A DNA stretch of 64,000 nt from JAEMQF01 sp963775015 (GTDB lineage Bacteria > Pseudomonadota > Gammaproteobacteria > Burkholderiales > Burkholderiaceae_C): NCBI GenBank assembly GCA_963775015.1, contig CAVZHI010000001.1, positions 449,826 through 513,825 on the forward strand, read 5' to 3'. The number at the start of each line of letters is the position of its first letter. The first letter of the stretch is position 1. Below, in pieces: positions 18,339-25,857 of the stretch. Made by a program: the position numbers and the translations under genes. The notes below the pieces were generated by a model that saw only the letters and a list, made by a program, of their open reading frames with translations, searched no databases and had not been told where the DNA came from.

Positions 18339-19010
18339 ATGAACGCCTCCACCCTCGTCCAGAAACTCTGGAACTACTGCAACGTCCTGCGCGACGACGG
18401 CATGAGCTATGGCGACTATGTCGAGCAGCTCACCTACCTGCTGTTCCTGAAAATGGCCGACGAGCGCAGCCGGCCGCCGTTCAATGTGGACGGTCGTCAG
18501 CCGGGAATCATCCCCGCCGCCTGGGCCTGGCCCTCGCTGCTGGCGCTGGATGGTGACGAACTGTTCGACCACTACCGCCACGCGCTCGAAGCGCTGGCGC
18601 AGCAGAAGGGCACACTTGGGCCTGATCTTCGGCAAGGCGCAGAACAAGTTCCAGGACCCGGCCAAGCTGCGCCGCCTGGTCGTGGGCCTGATCGACGCCG
18701 AGAACTGGTCGGCGGCGACCTCGACGAATTCGTGCGCCTGTACAACCCGGCGAATCGTTTCGACCGCACGCCGAGGTGGAGCGCCGATAACCCCGAGGGC
18801 TGATGGCGCGGCTGCGAAGTCGTCGAGCTCATGGCGCGCGACAAGGCGAGCCTGGACATCTTCTGGCTGCGCGACGAGACGCTGGCCGACAGTGACAACC
18901 TGCCGCCGCCAGAGGTGATCGCACAGGAAATCGTCGACGACCTCGAGGCTGCGTTGGAGCAGTTCAGGTTGATCGCAGGCGACTTGGGCGCTGAAAGCGC
19001 AGCCACATGA
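18339..19010 (+). pseudogene. hsdM: hsdM (type I DNA methyltransferase) with catalytic core deleted and frameshifts
   Basis: The start is typical HsdM: MNASTLVQKLWNYCNVLRDD and YVEQLTYLLFLKMADER. After a frame change near 18612 it continues GLIFGKAQNKFQDPAKLRRL and LIDAENWS. Then, near 18715, it jumps to GDLDEFVRLYNPANRFDRTP and, in a further frame, ARDKASLDIFWLRDETLADS and IAQEIVDDLEAALEQFRLIA, which are the last 80 or so residues of HsdM. The whole methyltransferase domain, with its SAM site and NPPF/NPPY motif (about 300 residues), is missing. The remaining pieces are 224 codons long against roughly 500-550 normally. It cannot methylate DNA. No hsdS was found. Confidence 0.75.
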
Positions 19011-19046
19011 ATGCCGCCTTCGCGGTGACACGCTGACAGCGACCCT

Positions 19047-21686
19047 TCAAGCCGCCCCAAACGCAAACCCCCGCCCCGGTGCCGCAGCAAACAACGCCCG
19101 CGTGTATTCATGCTGCGGCGCGCCGAAGACGCGGTGCGCCGGGCCGTATTCGACGATTCGCCCCTGCGACATCACGGCGAGCTGATCGCACACCTGCGAC
19201 GCGACGCGCAGGTCGTGCGTGATGAAAAGCATCGCCAGGTTCAGGCGGGTGCGAATCTCTTCGAAGAGTTCCAGTACCTGGGCTTGCACCGACACATCCA
19301 GCGCCGACACGGCTTCGTCGGCGATCAGCAGTTCGGGTTCCATCATGAGCGCGCGTGCGATGCAGATGCGCTGCCGCTGGCCGCCGGAGAACTGGTGCGG
19401 GTAACGCTGCATCGCGCTGCCGTCCATGCGAACGAGTTGGAGCAGGTCTTCGGCCTTCGCCAGCGCGGCGCCCCGCGCCAGGCCGTAGTTCATCGGCCCT
19501 TCGATGAGCGCTTCGCCGACGGTGCGGCGCGGATTCAGGGAGCGGTACGGATCCTGGAACACGATCTGCACGCGCTTGCGCAGGGGGCGCAACGTGGCGG
19601 CGCTCAGCATCGCGATGTCGGTCGCGGCCTGGCCTTCGCCACTCTTGTCGCCGCCGCCGAGCAGCACCGAGCCGCCGCTCGGGTCGATGAGGCGCACGAT
19701 GCAGCGCGCCACCGTCGACTTGCCGGAGCCCGATTCACCGACGATTCCGAGCGTCTGGCCGCGGCGGATTTCGAAGTCGACGTCCCTGGCGGCGTGCACG
19801 GTGCGGCGCTTGCCGAACCAGCTCTTGTCGTCATACGTCTTGGCCAGGCCTTTCACGCTCAGCACGACGGGCGCGGTCGGGTCGCTCGGCCGCTCCTTCA
19901 ATTGCAGCGTCGGCACCGCGGCCATCAACATGCGCGTGTAGGCGTGTTGCGGTTGCTGCAGTACCGCGTGTTTGGGCCCGAGCTCGACCAGATCGCCCAG
20001 GCGCAACACGGCGACGCGCTGCGCGACTTCGGCAACGACGCCGAAGTCGTGCGTGATGAACAGGACGCCCGTGCCGTGTTTCGCCTGCAGCTCGAGAATC
20101 AGTTTCAGGATCTGCGCCTGCGTCGTCACGTCGAGCGCCGTCGTCGGCTCGTCGGCGATGAGCAGCACCGGCTCGAGCACGAGCGCCATCGCGATCATGA
20201 TGCGCTGGCGCTGGCCGCCCGACAGCTGGTGCGGGTAGCTCGCGAGCATGCGCTCGGGGTCCGGCAACAGCACCTCGCGCACGATCGCGAGCACCTTGTC
20301 GCGGCGCTCGGACGGCGTGAGCGTCGTGTGCTCGCGCAGCACTTCGTCGATCTGGTCGCCGCACGTCATCACCGGGTTCAGCGCCGTCATCGGCTCCTGG
20401 AAGATCATCGCCATGCGGGTCGCGCGCAGTTCGCGCAGGCGGTTCAAGGGCGCGTGCGTGATGTCTTCGCCTTGCAGCACGATGCGGCCGGTGCTGACGG
20501 GCAGGGTCTTGGGCAGCAGCCCCATCACGCCTTGCGCGATGACCGACTTGCCGGACCCCGATTCGCCGACGAGGCAGACGATTTCGCCGCGGCCGACGCT
20601 GAACGAAACCTTGCGCACCGCGGTTGTGCGGTCGCTTCCGGCGGGCAGGTCGATCGTGAGGTCTTGCACCTCGAGGATCGCTGCGGTCGCCCTCTCCGGG
20701 CGGGGGGGGAAACGCAGTGCGCCGCGATCTGCACAAACCCTCTTCGCCATCTTCGGATCGAGCGTATCGCGCAGCCCATCACCGAGGATGTTCACGGCAA
20801 GCACCGTCACGGCAAGAAAAATGCCGGGGAAAAAGATGTTGTGCGGGTACTCGTTGAACTGGGCCCGGCCTTCGGCCATCACGTTGCCCCAGGTCGGAAT
20901 GTCGGGCGGCAGGCCGACGCCGAGGAACGACAGGATCGCCTCGACGAGGATTCCCGACGCGCAGATGAACGTTCCCTGCACGATCAGCGGCGCGACGCAA
21001 TTGGGCAGGATGTGGCGCCCCATGATCTTCCAGACCGGGGTGCCGAGCGACACCGCCGCCTCAACGTAAGGCTCTTCGCGGATCGACAGCACGAGCGAAC
21101 GCACCAGCCGCGTGACGCGCGGGATTTCGGGAATCGCGATCGCGATCACGACCGTCATCAGGCTGCCGCGCCACATCGCGACGAGCGCGATCGCGATCAG
21201 GATCGCGGGGATCGCCATCACGCCGTCCATGATGCGCATCAACACGCCGTCGAGCCAGCGCAGGTAGCCGGCGCACAGGCCGAACACGATGCCGAATCCG
21301 AGCGCGACGCCGGCAGTGAACAGGCCGACGATGAGCGAGACCTGCGTGCCGTAAATGACGCGGCTGTAGATGTCGCGGCCGAAGCTGTCGGACCCCATGA
21401 GGAAGCGGTGCTTCAGGGTTTCACCCTCGAGCGTCGTGATCTCGCCGTGTTTGCCCGGGAGCAGGTCGCGGCTCGCCGGGTCGAAGAGCGACGGATCGAC
21501 GGTGCCGAGCCACGGTGCCGCCAGCGCAATCGCGACGAGCACGAGAAGACACGCCGCGCCGATGCGCACCGACAGGTTGCGCGCCGCGCGCGCCCAGGCG
21601 CTCGGCTGAACCCGAACCGACGCCGCTTCGACCGACAGCGTGTCGAAGGCGGCGGGGCCGGTGGCGGTGCTCATGGCCGCGCTCAA
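19047..21686 (-). CDS. Peptide ABC transporter: permease fused to two ATPase domains
   Basis: The 879-residue frame contains, in order, a DppC/OppC-type permease (residues 1-320; six helices, RFLMGSDSFGRDIYSRVIYG, and the EAA loop EAAVSLGTPVWKIMGRHILP) and two complete ATPases. ATPase 1 has VGESGSGKS near 370, HQLSGGQRQR and IADEPTTALDV. ATPase 2 has VGESGSGKS near 650, HQFSGGQRQR and IADEAVSALDV. A tandem ATPase is known in GsiA-like systems, but a permease on its N-terminus is unusual. The joint (residues 322-340) is encoded by a run of eight G/C at 20702-20709, so a miscounted base could hide a stop and start there. It overlaps the permease gene upstream by 4 bases. Confidence 0.85.
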   Translation of the reverse strand: MSAAMSTATGPAAFDTLSVEAASVRVQPSAWARAARNLSVRIGAACLLVLVAIALAAPWLGTVDPSLFDPASRDLLPGKHGEITTLEGETLKHRFLMGSDSFGRDIYSRVIYGTQVSLIVGLFTAGVALGFGIVFGLCAGYLRWLDGVLMRIMDGVMAIPAILIAIALVAMWRGSLMTVVIAIAIPEIPRVTRLVRSLVLSIREEPYVEAAVSLGTPVWKIMGRHILPNCVAPLIVQGTFICASGILVEAILSFLGVGLPPDIPTWGNVMAEGRAQFNEYPHNIFFPGIFLAVTVLAVNILGDGLRDTLDPKMAKRVCADRGALRFPPRPERATAAILEVQDLTIDLPAGSDRTTAVRKVSFSVGRGEIVCLVGESGSGKSVIAQGVMGLLPKTLPVSTGRIVLQGEDITHAPLNRLRELRATRMAMIFQEPMTALNPVMTCGDQIDEVLREHTTLTPSERRDKVLAIVREVLLPDPERMLASYPHQLSGGQRQRIMIAMALVLEPVLLIADEPTTALDVTTQAQILKLILELQAKHGTGVLFITHDFGVVAEVAQRVAVLRLGDLVELGPKHAVLQQPQHAYTRMLMAAVPTLQLKERPSDPTAPVVLSVKGLAKTYDDKSWFGKRRTVHAARDVDFEIRRGQTLGIVGESGSGKSTVARCIVRLIDPSGGSVLLGGGDKSGEGQAATDIAMLSAATLRPLRKRVQIVFQDPYRSLNPRRTVGEALIEGPMNYGLARGAALAKAEDLLQLVRMDGSAMQRYPHQFSGGQRQRICIARALMMEPELLIADEAVSALDVSVQAQVLELFEEIRTRLNLAMLFITHDLRVASQVCDQLAVMSQGRIVEYGPAHRVFGAPQHEYTRALFAAAPGRGFAFGAA

Positions 21687-22624
21687 TATCGAATTCGGGG
21701 GTCGAGGAACACGTACGACAGATCGACGAGAAGGTTGATCATCACGTAGGCGAACGAGAACAGCAGGATCACGCCCTGGATCGTCGGGAAGTCGCGTGCG
21801 AGCACCGCGTCCACGGTGAGGCGCCCCAACCCGGGAATCGCGTAGACAGACTCGGTGACGACGACGCCGCCGATGAGCAGCGCGATGCCGATGCCGATCA
21901 CGGTGACGATCGGCACCGCCGCGTTCGCCAACGCGTGGCGCAGCAGCACGGTGAGCTCGGGCAGGCCTTTCGCGCGCGCGGTGCGGATGTAATCTTCACC
22001 GAGCGTTTCGAGCACCGAGGCGCGCGTGACGCGCGCAATCAGCGCGATGTAGATCACCGAGAGCGTGATCGCCGGCAGCGTCAGGTGGTAAAGCCATGGG
22101 CCGGCGCCGTCGGCGAGGCGCTTGTAACCCTGCACCGGCAACCAGCCGAGCTTCAGCGACACGAGCCAGATCAGCATGTAGGCGAGGACGAAGATCGGCA
22201 CCGAAAACCCGAGCACCGAAAAGCCCATCAGCGCGCGATCGAGCCAGCCGCCGAAACGCCACGCCGCAAGAACGCCCAGCGGCACCGAGATCAGCACCGC
22301 GATGCTGATCGTGATCGCGGCGAGCGACAACGTCGGCTCCAGGCGCTGGCCGATGAGCGTGGCCACACCCGTCTTGTAGTAGAACGACTGGCCGAGGTCA
22401 CCGCGCAGCACGTTGCCGAACCAGATCGCGTATTGCTCCGGGATGGATCGGTCCAGCCCGAGGCCGGTGCGGATCTGCGCGATCTGCTCCGTGCTCGCCG
22501 CGTCACCCGCCATCACTGCCGCCGGATCGCCCGGCGTCAGGCGCAGCATCAGGAACACGAGCAGCGAGACGATCAGCAGGACGGGGATCGTCGACGCGAG
22601 GCGGCGTGCGAGGAAGGAAAACAA
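21683..22624 (-). CDS. Peptide ABC transporter permease, DppB/OppB type
   Basis: The 313-residue inner-membrane subunit has six helices. It begins MFSFLARRLASTIPVLLIVS and shows the family blocks LRLTPGDPA, LGLDRSIPEQYAIWFGNVLR, GDLGQSFYYKTGV and the EAA loop YIRTARAKGLPELTVLLRHA. It pairs with the DppC part of the next gene to form the transport channel for di- or oligopeptides. Its stop overlaps the start of the fused permease-ATPase gene by 4 bases (ATGA-type coupling). It lies 145 bases after the binding-protein gene; that gap holds a palindromic repeat. Confidence 0.9.
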   Translation of the reverse strand: MFSFLARRLASTIPVLLIVSLLVFLMLRLTPGDPAAVMAGDAASTEQIAQIRTGLGLDRSIPEQYAIWFGNVLRGDLGQSFYYKTGVATLIGQRLEPTLSLAAITISIAVLISVPLGVLAAWRFGGWLDRALMGFSVLGFSVPIFVLAYMLIWLVSLKLGWLPVQGYKRLADGAGPWLYHLTLPAITLSVIYIALIARVTRASVLETLGEDYIRTARAKGLPELTVLLRHALANAAVPIVTVIGIGIALLIGGVVVTESVYAIPGLGRLTVDAVLARDFPTIQGVILLFSFAYVMINLLVDLSYVFLDPRIRY

Positions 22625-22634
22625 GCTGCGCCCC

Positions 22635-22705
22635 CGTCACCCCGGCGCACGCCGGGGTCCACGCGCTGCGACGCGCCGTGGATCCCGACTTGCGTCGGGA
22701 TGACG
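22635..22705. repeat. Intergenic palindromic repeat pair (REP-like)
   Basis: Two head-to-head units, each itself a hairpin: CGTCACCCCGGCGCACGCCG at 22635 running to TCCA, and TGGATCCCGACTTGCGTCGG at 22679 running to ATGACG. The same unit, CGTCATCCCGGCGTACGCCG, recurs at 29579. This is the dispersed GTCATCCCGGC-type element of many Burkholderiales. It lies between the binding protein and permease genes, where it could trim expression of the downstream subunits. Confidence 0.7.
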
Positions 22706-22769
22706 GGCGAACCGACGCATTGCTCCTTGCACCGGTGCAGGAGCGGGAAACATCACCAATCGAGCGACC

Positions 22770-24359
22770 TCACGACTTCTTCAAGTTCCAGTAGATGTTG
22801 CCGTTGGTGATGAAAAACCCGGTGATGTTCTTGCGTGCCGCCATCGGTTGGTCGTACTCGCCCAGCGGCGCGTGCGTGCCGACTTCGAAGGCGCGCGCGT
22901 GCAACTGGTCGGCGAGCTTTTTCTTCGTCGGCTCGTCGGTGGCGCGCATGAACTGGGCGCGAATGTCGATCATCTTGTCGTCGCTCGCCCAGCCGAACCA
23001 GCCCGACTTCTCGCCGCGCGTGTCCATCGTCGGGTTCGCGATCGGGCTCCAGACGTCGAACACGTTCCACGCCGTCAGGAACATGTGCCAGCCGCCCTTG
23101 TCGATCGGGTCTTTCTTCGCGCGCCGCCCGACCAGCGTCTGCCAGTCCATCGCCTGCAGGTCGACCTTGAAGCCGGCCTGGCGCAGCAGTTGCGCGGCGA
23201 CGTCGGGAAGTTTCTGGATCGACGCCAGGTCCGTCGGCTTCATGATCACGATCGGCGTGCCGTCGTAGCCCGACGCCTTGAGCAGGTCTTGCGCCTTCTT
23301 CATGTTGCTTTTCGCCTGCAAGTCGCTGCCGGCCAAGCTGCCGTAAGGCGTGTTGCAGATGAACATGCTCGGGCAGGTGCGGTACAGCTCCTTCACGCCG
23401 ACCTGGGCGCGCAGGAAGGGTTCCTGTGAGAACGCGGCGATCGCCGCCTGGCGCACCTTGGCGTCGTCGAACGGCTTGTTCAAGTGGTTGAAGCGCGCCA
23501 TGTACTGCAGGCCCAGATTCGCGTACTTGGTGAGCTGCAACGTCGAATCGGCCTTCACGGTTTCGTAGTGGTCAAAGCCGAGCGCCTCGATGATGTCGAC
23601 TTCACCGTTCTTCAGCGCATTCACCTGCGCCTGCGCATCGCGCAGCGCAAGGTTCCACTCGACTCGATCCACATACACGTTCTTGCCGCCCGTCGTTCCC
23701 GAAGGCGGCTCGCTGCGCGGAACGTACTTCGTGTTCTTCAGGTACACCGCCTTGTCGCCGGGCTTGAACTCGTCGCGCTTGAAAGTGAACGGGCCCGAGC
23801 CGATGTGCTCTTCGATCTGCTTGAACGCGTCCGTTTCGGCGATGCGCTTGGGCATGATGAAGGGCACGTTGCTCGACGGCTTGCCCAACGCCTCGAGCAC
23901 GAAGCCGCAGGCCTCGCCGAGGAAGATGCGGAACGTGTCGGGCGCCGGCGAATCCATGCGCTGCACAAAAGTCATGAGCGCGCTGCCCATCGCGTCGCGT
24001 TTGCCCCAGCGCTGCAGCGATGCGATCACGTCGTCGCCCGTGACCGGCGTGCCGTCGTGAAACGCGAGTCCCTTGCGCAGCTTGAACGACCACAGCCGAT
24101 GGTCGCCGCTTTCGGTCCAGCTCTCCACCATCTGCGGCTTGATCTTCGCGTTCTCGTCGGTGCCAAACAGCGTGTCGTAAATCATGTAGCCGTGGTTGCG
24201 GCTCATGTACGCCGTGGTCCAGATCGGGTCCAGGATCGCGAGATTCGAGTGCGGAACGATGCGCAGCACCTTCTCCTGAGCCGCGGCCGAAAGCTGCACG
24301 ACGAGCGCGCCGGCGGCGAGGGTCCATGTCATCCAATGTCTGCGGCGAAGGAAGTTCAT
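22770..24359 (-). CDS. Peptide ABC transporter substrate-binding protein (SBP family 5)
   Basis: The 529-residue periplasmic protein was started at ATG 24359, which gives a signal peptide (MNFLRRRHWMTWTLAAGALV to SAAAQ, cut before EKVLRI). Family-5 marks include DPIWTTAYMSRNHGYMIYDT, LRKGLAFHDGTPVTGDDV, the YVPR-type segment, and LDAQAMDW-like QAMDWQTLVGRR. It captures peptides or related solutes for the permease/ATPase genes just downstream. The operon order is binding protein, DppB, DppC-ATPase-ATPase. The specificity cannot be read from sequence; some members bind nickel, glutathione or opines. It diverges from the GNAT gene across 300 bases. Confidence 0.9.
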   Translation of the reverse strand: MNFLRRRHWMTWTLAAGALVVQLSAAAQEKVLRIVPHSNLAILDPIWTTAYMSRNHGYMIYDTLFGTDENAKIKPQMVESWTESGDHRLWSFKLRKGLAFHDGTPVTGDDVIASLQRWGKRDAMGSALMTFVQRMDSPAPDTFRIFLGEACGFVLEALGKPSSNVPFIMPKRIAETDAFKQIEEHIGSGPFTFKRDEFKPGDKAVYLKNTKYVPRSEPPSGTTGGKNVYVDRVEWNLALRDAQAQVNALKNGEVDIIEALGFDHYETVKADSTLQLTKYANLGLQYMARFNHLNKPFDDAKVRQAAIAAFSQEPFLRAQVGVKELYRTCPSMFICNTPYGSLAGSDLQAKSNMKKAQDLLKASGYDGTPIVIMKPTDLASIQKLPDVAAQLLRQAGFKVDLQAMDWQTLVGRRAKKDPIDKGGWHMFLTAWNVFDVWSPIANPTMDTRGEKSGWFGWASDDKMIDIRAQFMRATDEPTKKKLADQLHARAFEVGTHAPLGEYDQPMAARKNITGFFITNGNIYWNLKKS

Positions 24360-24660
24360 CGTTGGCCTTTCGGGGGAGCGTGAAGGGAGTGCACCCGTGG
24401 GAGCAGGTGATGAGCGATTGTGCTGGGGCCGGCGGTGGGCGCGCCATGGGACAAACACGGTGGGCCGATGGTTCATCGGCGCGGCGCGACCGATCCCGCT
24501 CTGCGGCAGCGCCGTGGCCGACGGCGTGTGAAGCGAGGGAGGCGAGGAGAGCGAGGGAAGCAAGAGAGTGTGAGGCGAGTGTGACAGATCGCCCCGAAAA
24601 GCCCGCAAACCCGTCTCTTGTTCACAGCAAAATTCGGCCAGCGCACTTAGCATTCTCGCT
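24360..24660. other. Divergent intergenic region
   Basis: About 300 bases between the peptide-binding gene (minus) and the GNAT gene (plus), so promoters for both should be here. It contains a purine-rich imperfect repeat of GCGAGGGA-like units at about 24531-24585. No gene or clear sigma-70 element was recognised. Confidence 0.5.
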
Positions 24661-25857
24661 ATGGCGGCAGTTCCTTCGTCAGATTCCAAGGTCGAATTCG
24701 CGATTCGAATCGTTGCGGTGAAGCAGGTCAGCGCCGCAGACATCGAATCCTGGGCTGCGCTGGAGGCACGCGCGATTGAGCCGAACGCCTATCTGTCGCC
24801 GTACTTCGTCCTGCCCGCGACGCGCTACCTCACGCCGCAGTCCGAGACGCTGGCTCTTTTCGTCGAACCCATCGGCCCGGCGCCTCGAGAAATGGTGGGC
24901 GTGGGCGTATTCGACAAGGCACGCCCGAGCCGGCACTTCCCGGTACCGAGATTGATCGGCTACCGATCCCGCCACACCTATCTCGGCGGACTCTTGCTTG
25001 ATCGCGACTGCCACGCTCAGGCGCTGAGGGCGATGTTGCGCCACTTGCGATCCGCGACGCCATGGTTCCAGGGCCTTGAGTTTGTCGACACCTGGACTGA
25101 CGGGCCACTCGCGCAAGACGCGAGCGACGCTGGGCACAGCGGCGCCTTCGAGCCGGTCTGTCGAGGCGCCATGCCCCGCGCCGTGCTGCGCCCGGCAAAC
25201 TGCCCGGCGCTCTTGCTCGACAAGGCGCTCGCTTCGCGGCTGCGCGACCTGAACCGCAGAAAGCGCCGCCTCGAGGAGCGTGGCCGTGTTGGATGGCGCT
25301 GGTATCGTGATGACGCGATTGCCGCCTCCGTCGTGGAAGGATTCTTGGCGCTCGAGCACATGGGCTGGAAGGGGCAGGGCGGCTCGTCATTGCGCTCGAA
25401 ACCCGGCGACGAAGCATTCTTTCGCGAACTCGTGCAAGGCTTCGCTTCGCAGCGGCGCGCCCTGTTCACCGTCTTGACGCTCGATGACGAGCCGATCGCA
25501 TCGTGCTGCACGTTCATCTCGGGGCGCGTGGGCTTTGGCTTCAAGATCGGATGGAACCCGGATTTCAAGGCGTTTGCACCCGCCAAACTGAACGAAATCG
25601 AATTGATGCGCCATGCCCTACAGGCGTTTTCCGAGATTGATTTTTTCGACAGCGGCGCCGAATCGGACTCCTACATCAACGAGCTTTGGCTCGAGCGCAA
25701 GCATCTGGGCTCGCTGTCGGTTCCCACGCGTCCACTGGGTGCCTGTGCGTTGCGCCTCGCCGAGTACGCGCGCCGCGCCAGGGAACTCCTGCGCAACGTT
25801 GGGGCAAGCGCGCCTGCGGCGATCGCTCCAGCGGTCGAGTCGGGAATTGCGACGTGA
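24661..25857 (+). CDS. GNAT acyltransferase, CelD/BioF2-like (FemAB-type)
   Basis: The 398-residue cytoplasmic protein belongs to the Acetyltransf_6 group. Evidence is the early block NAYLSPYFVLPATRYLTP (the typical PFxxPxxxR region), RYxR-type GYRSRHTYLGGLLLDRDC, and the second-half acyltransferase core LNRRKRRLEERGRVGW, FLALEHMGWKGQGGSSL, FFRELVQGFASQRRALF and IASCCTFISGRVGFGFKIGW. Relatives act in cellulose/exopolysaccharide loci or peptidoglycan bridge formation. The TGA overlaps a GTG that starts the PEP-binding protein, so the two are translationally coupled and probably act together. Substrate unknown. Confidence 0.8.
   Translation: MAAVPSSDSKVEFAIRIVAVKQVSAADIESWAALEARAIEPNAYLSPYFVLPATRYLTPQSETLALFVEPIGPAPREMVGVGVFDKARPSRHFPVPRLIGYRSRHTYLGGLLLDRDCHAQALRAMLRHLRSATPWFQGLEFVDTWTDGPLAQDASDAGHSGAFEPVCRGAMPRAVLRPANCPALLLDKALASRLRDLNRRKRRLEERGRVGWRWYRDDAIAASVVEGFLALEHMGWKGQGGSSLRSKPGDEAFFRELVQGFASQRRALFTVLTLDDEPIASCCTFISGRVGFGFKIGWNPDFKAFAPAKLNEIELMRHALQAFSEIDFFDSGAESDSYINELWLERKHLGSLSVPTRPLGACALRLAEYARRARELLRNVGASAPAAIAPAVESGIAT

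Noticed and set aside
19110..21749. 879-codon open frame on the plus strand
   Set aside because: It is the exact shadow of the Dpp permease/ATPase gene, rich in His, Arg, Gln and Asp, with no recognisable domain.
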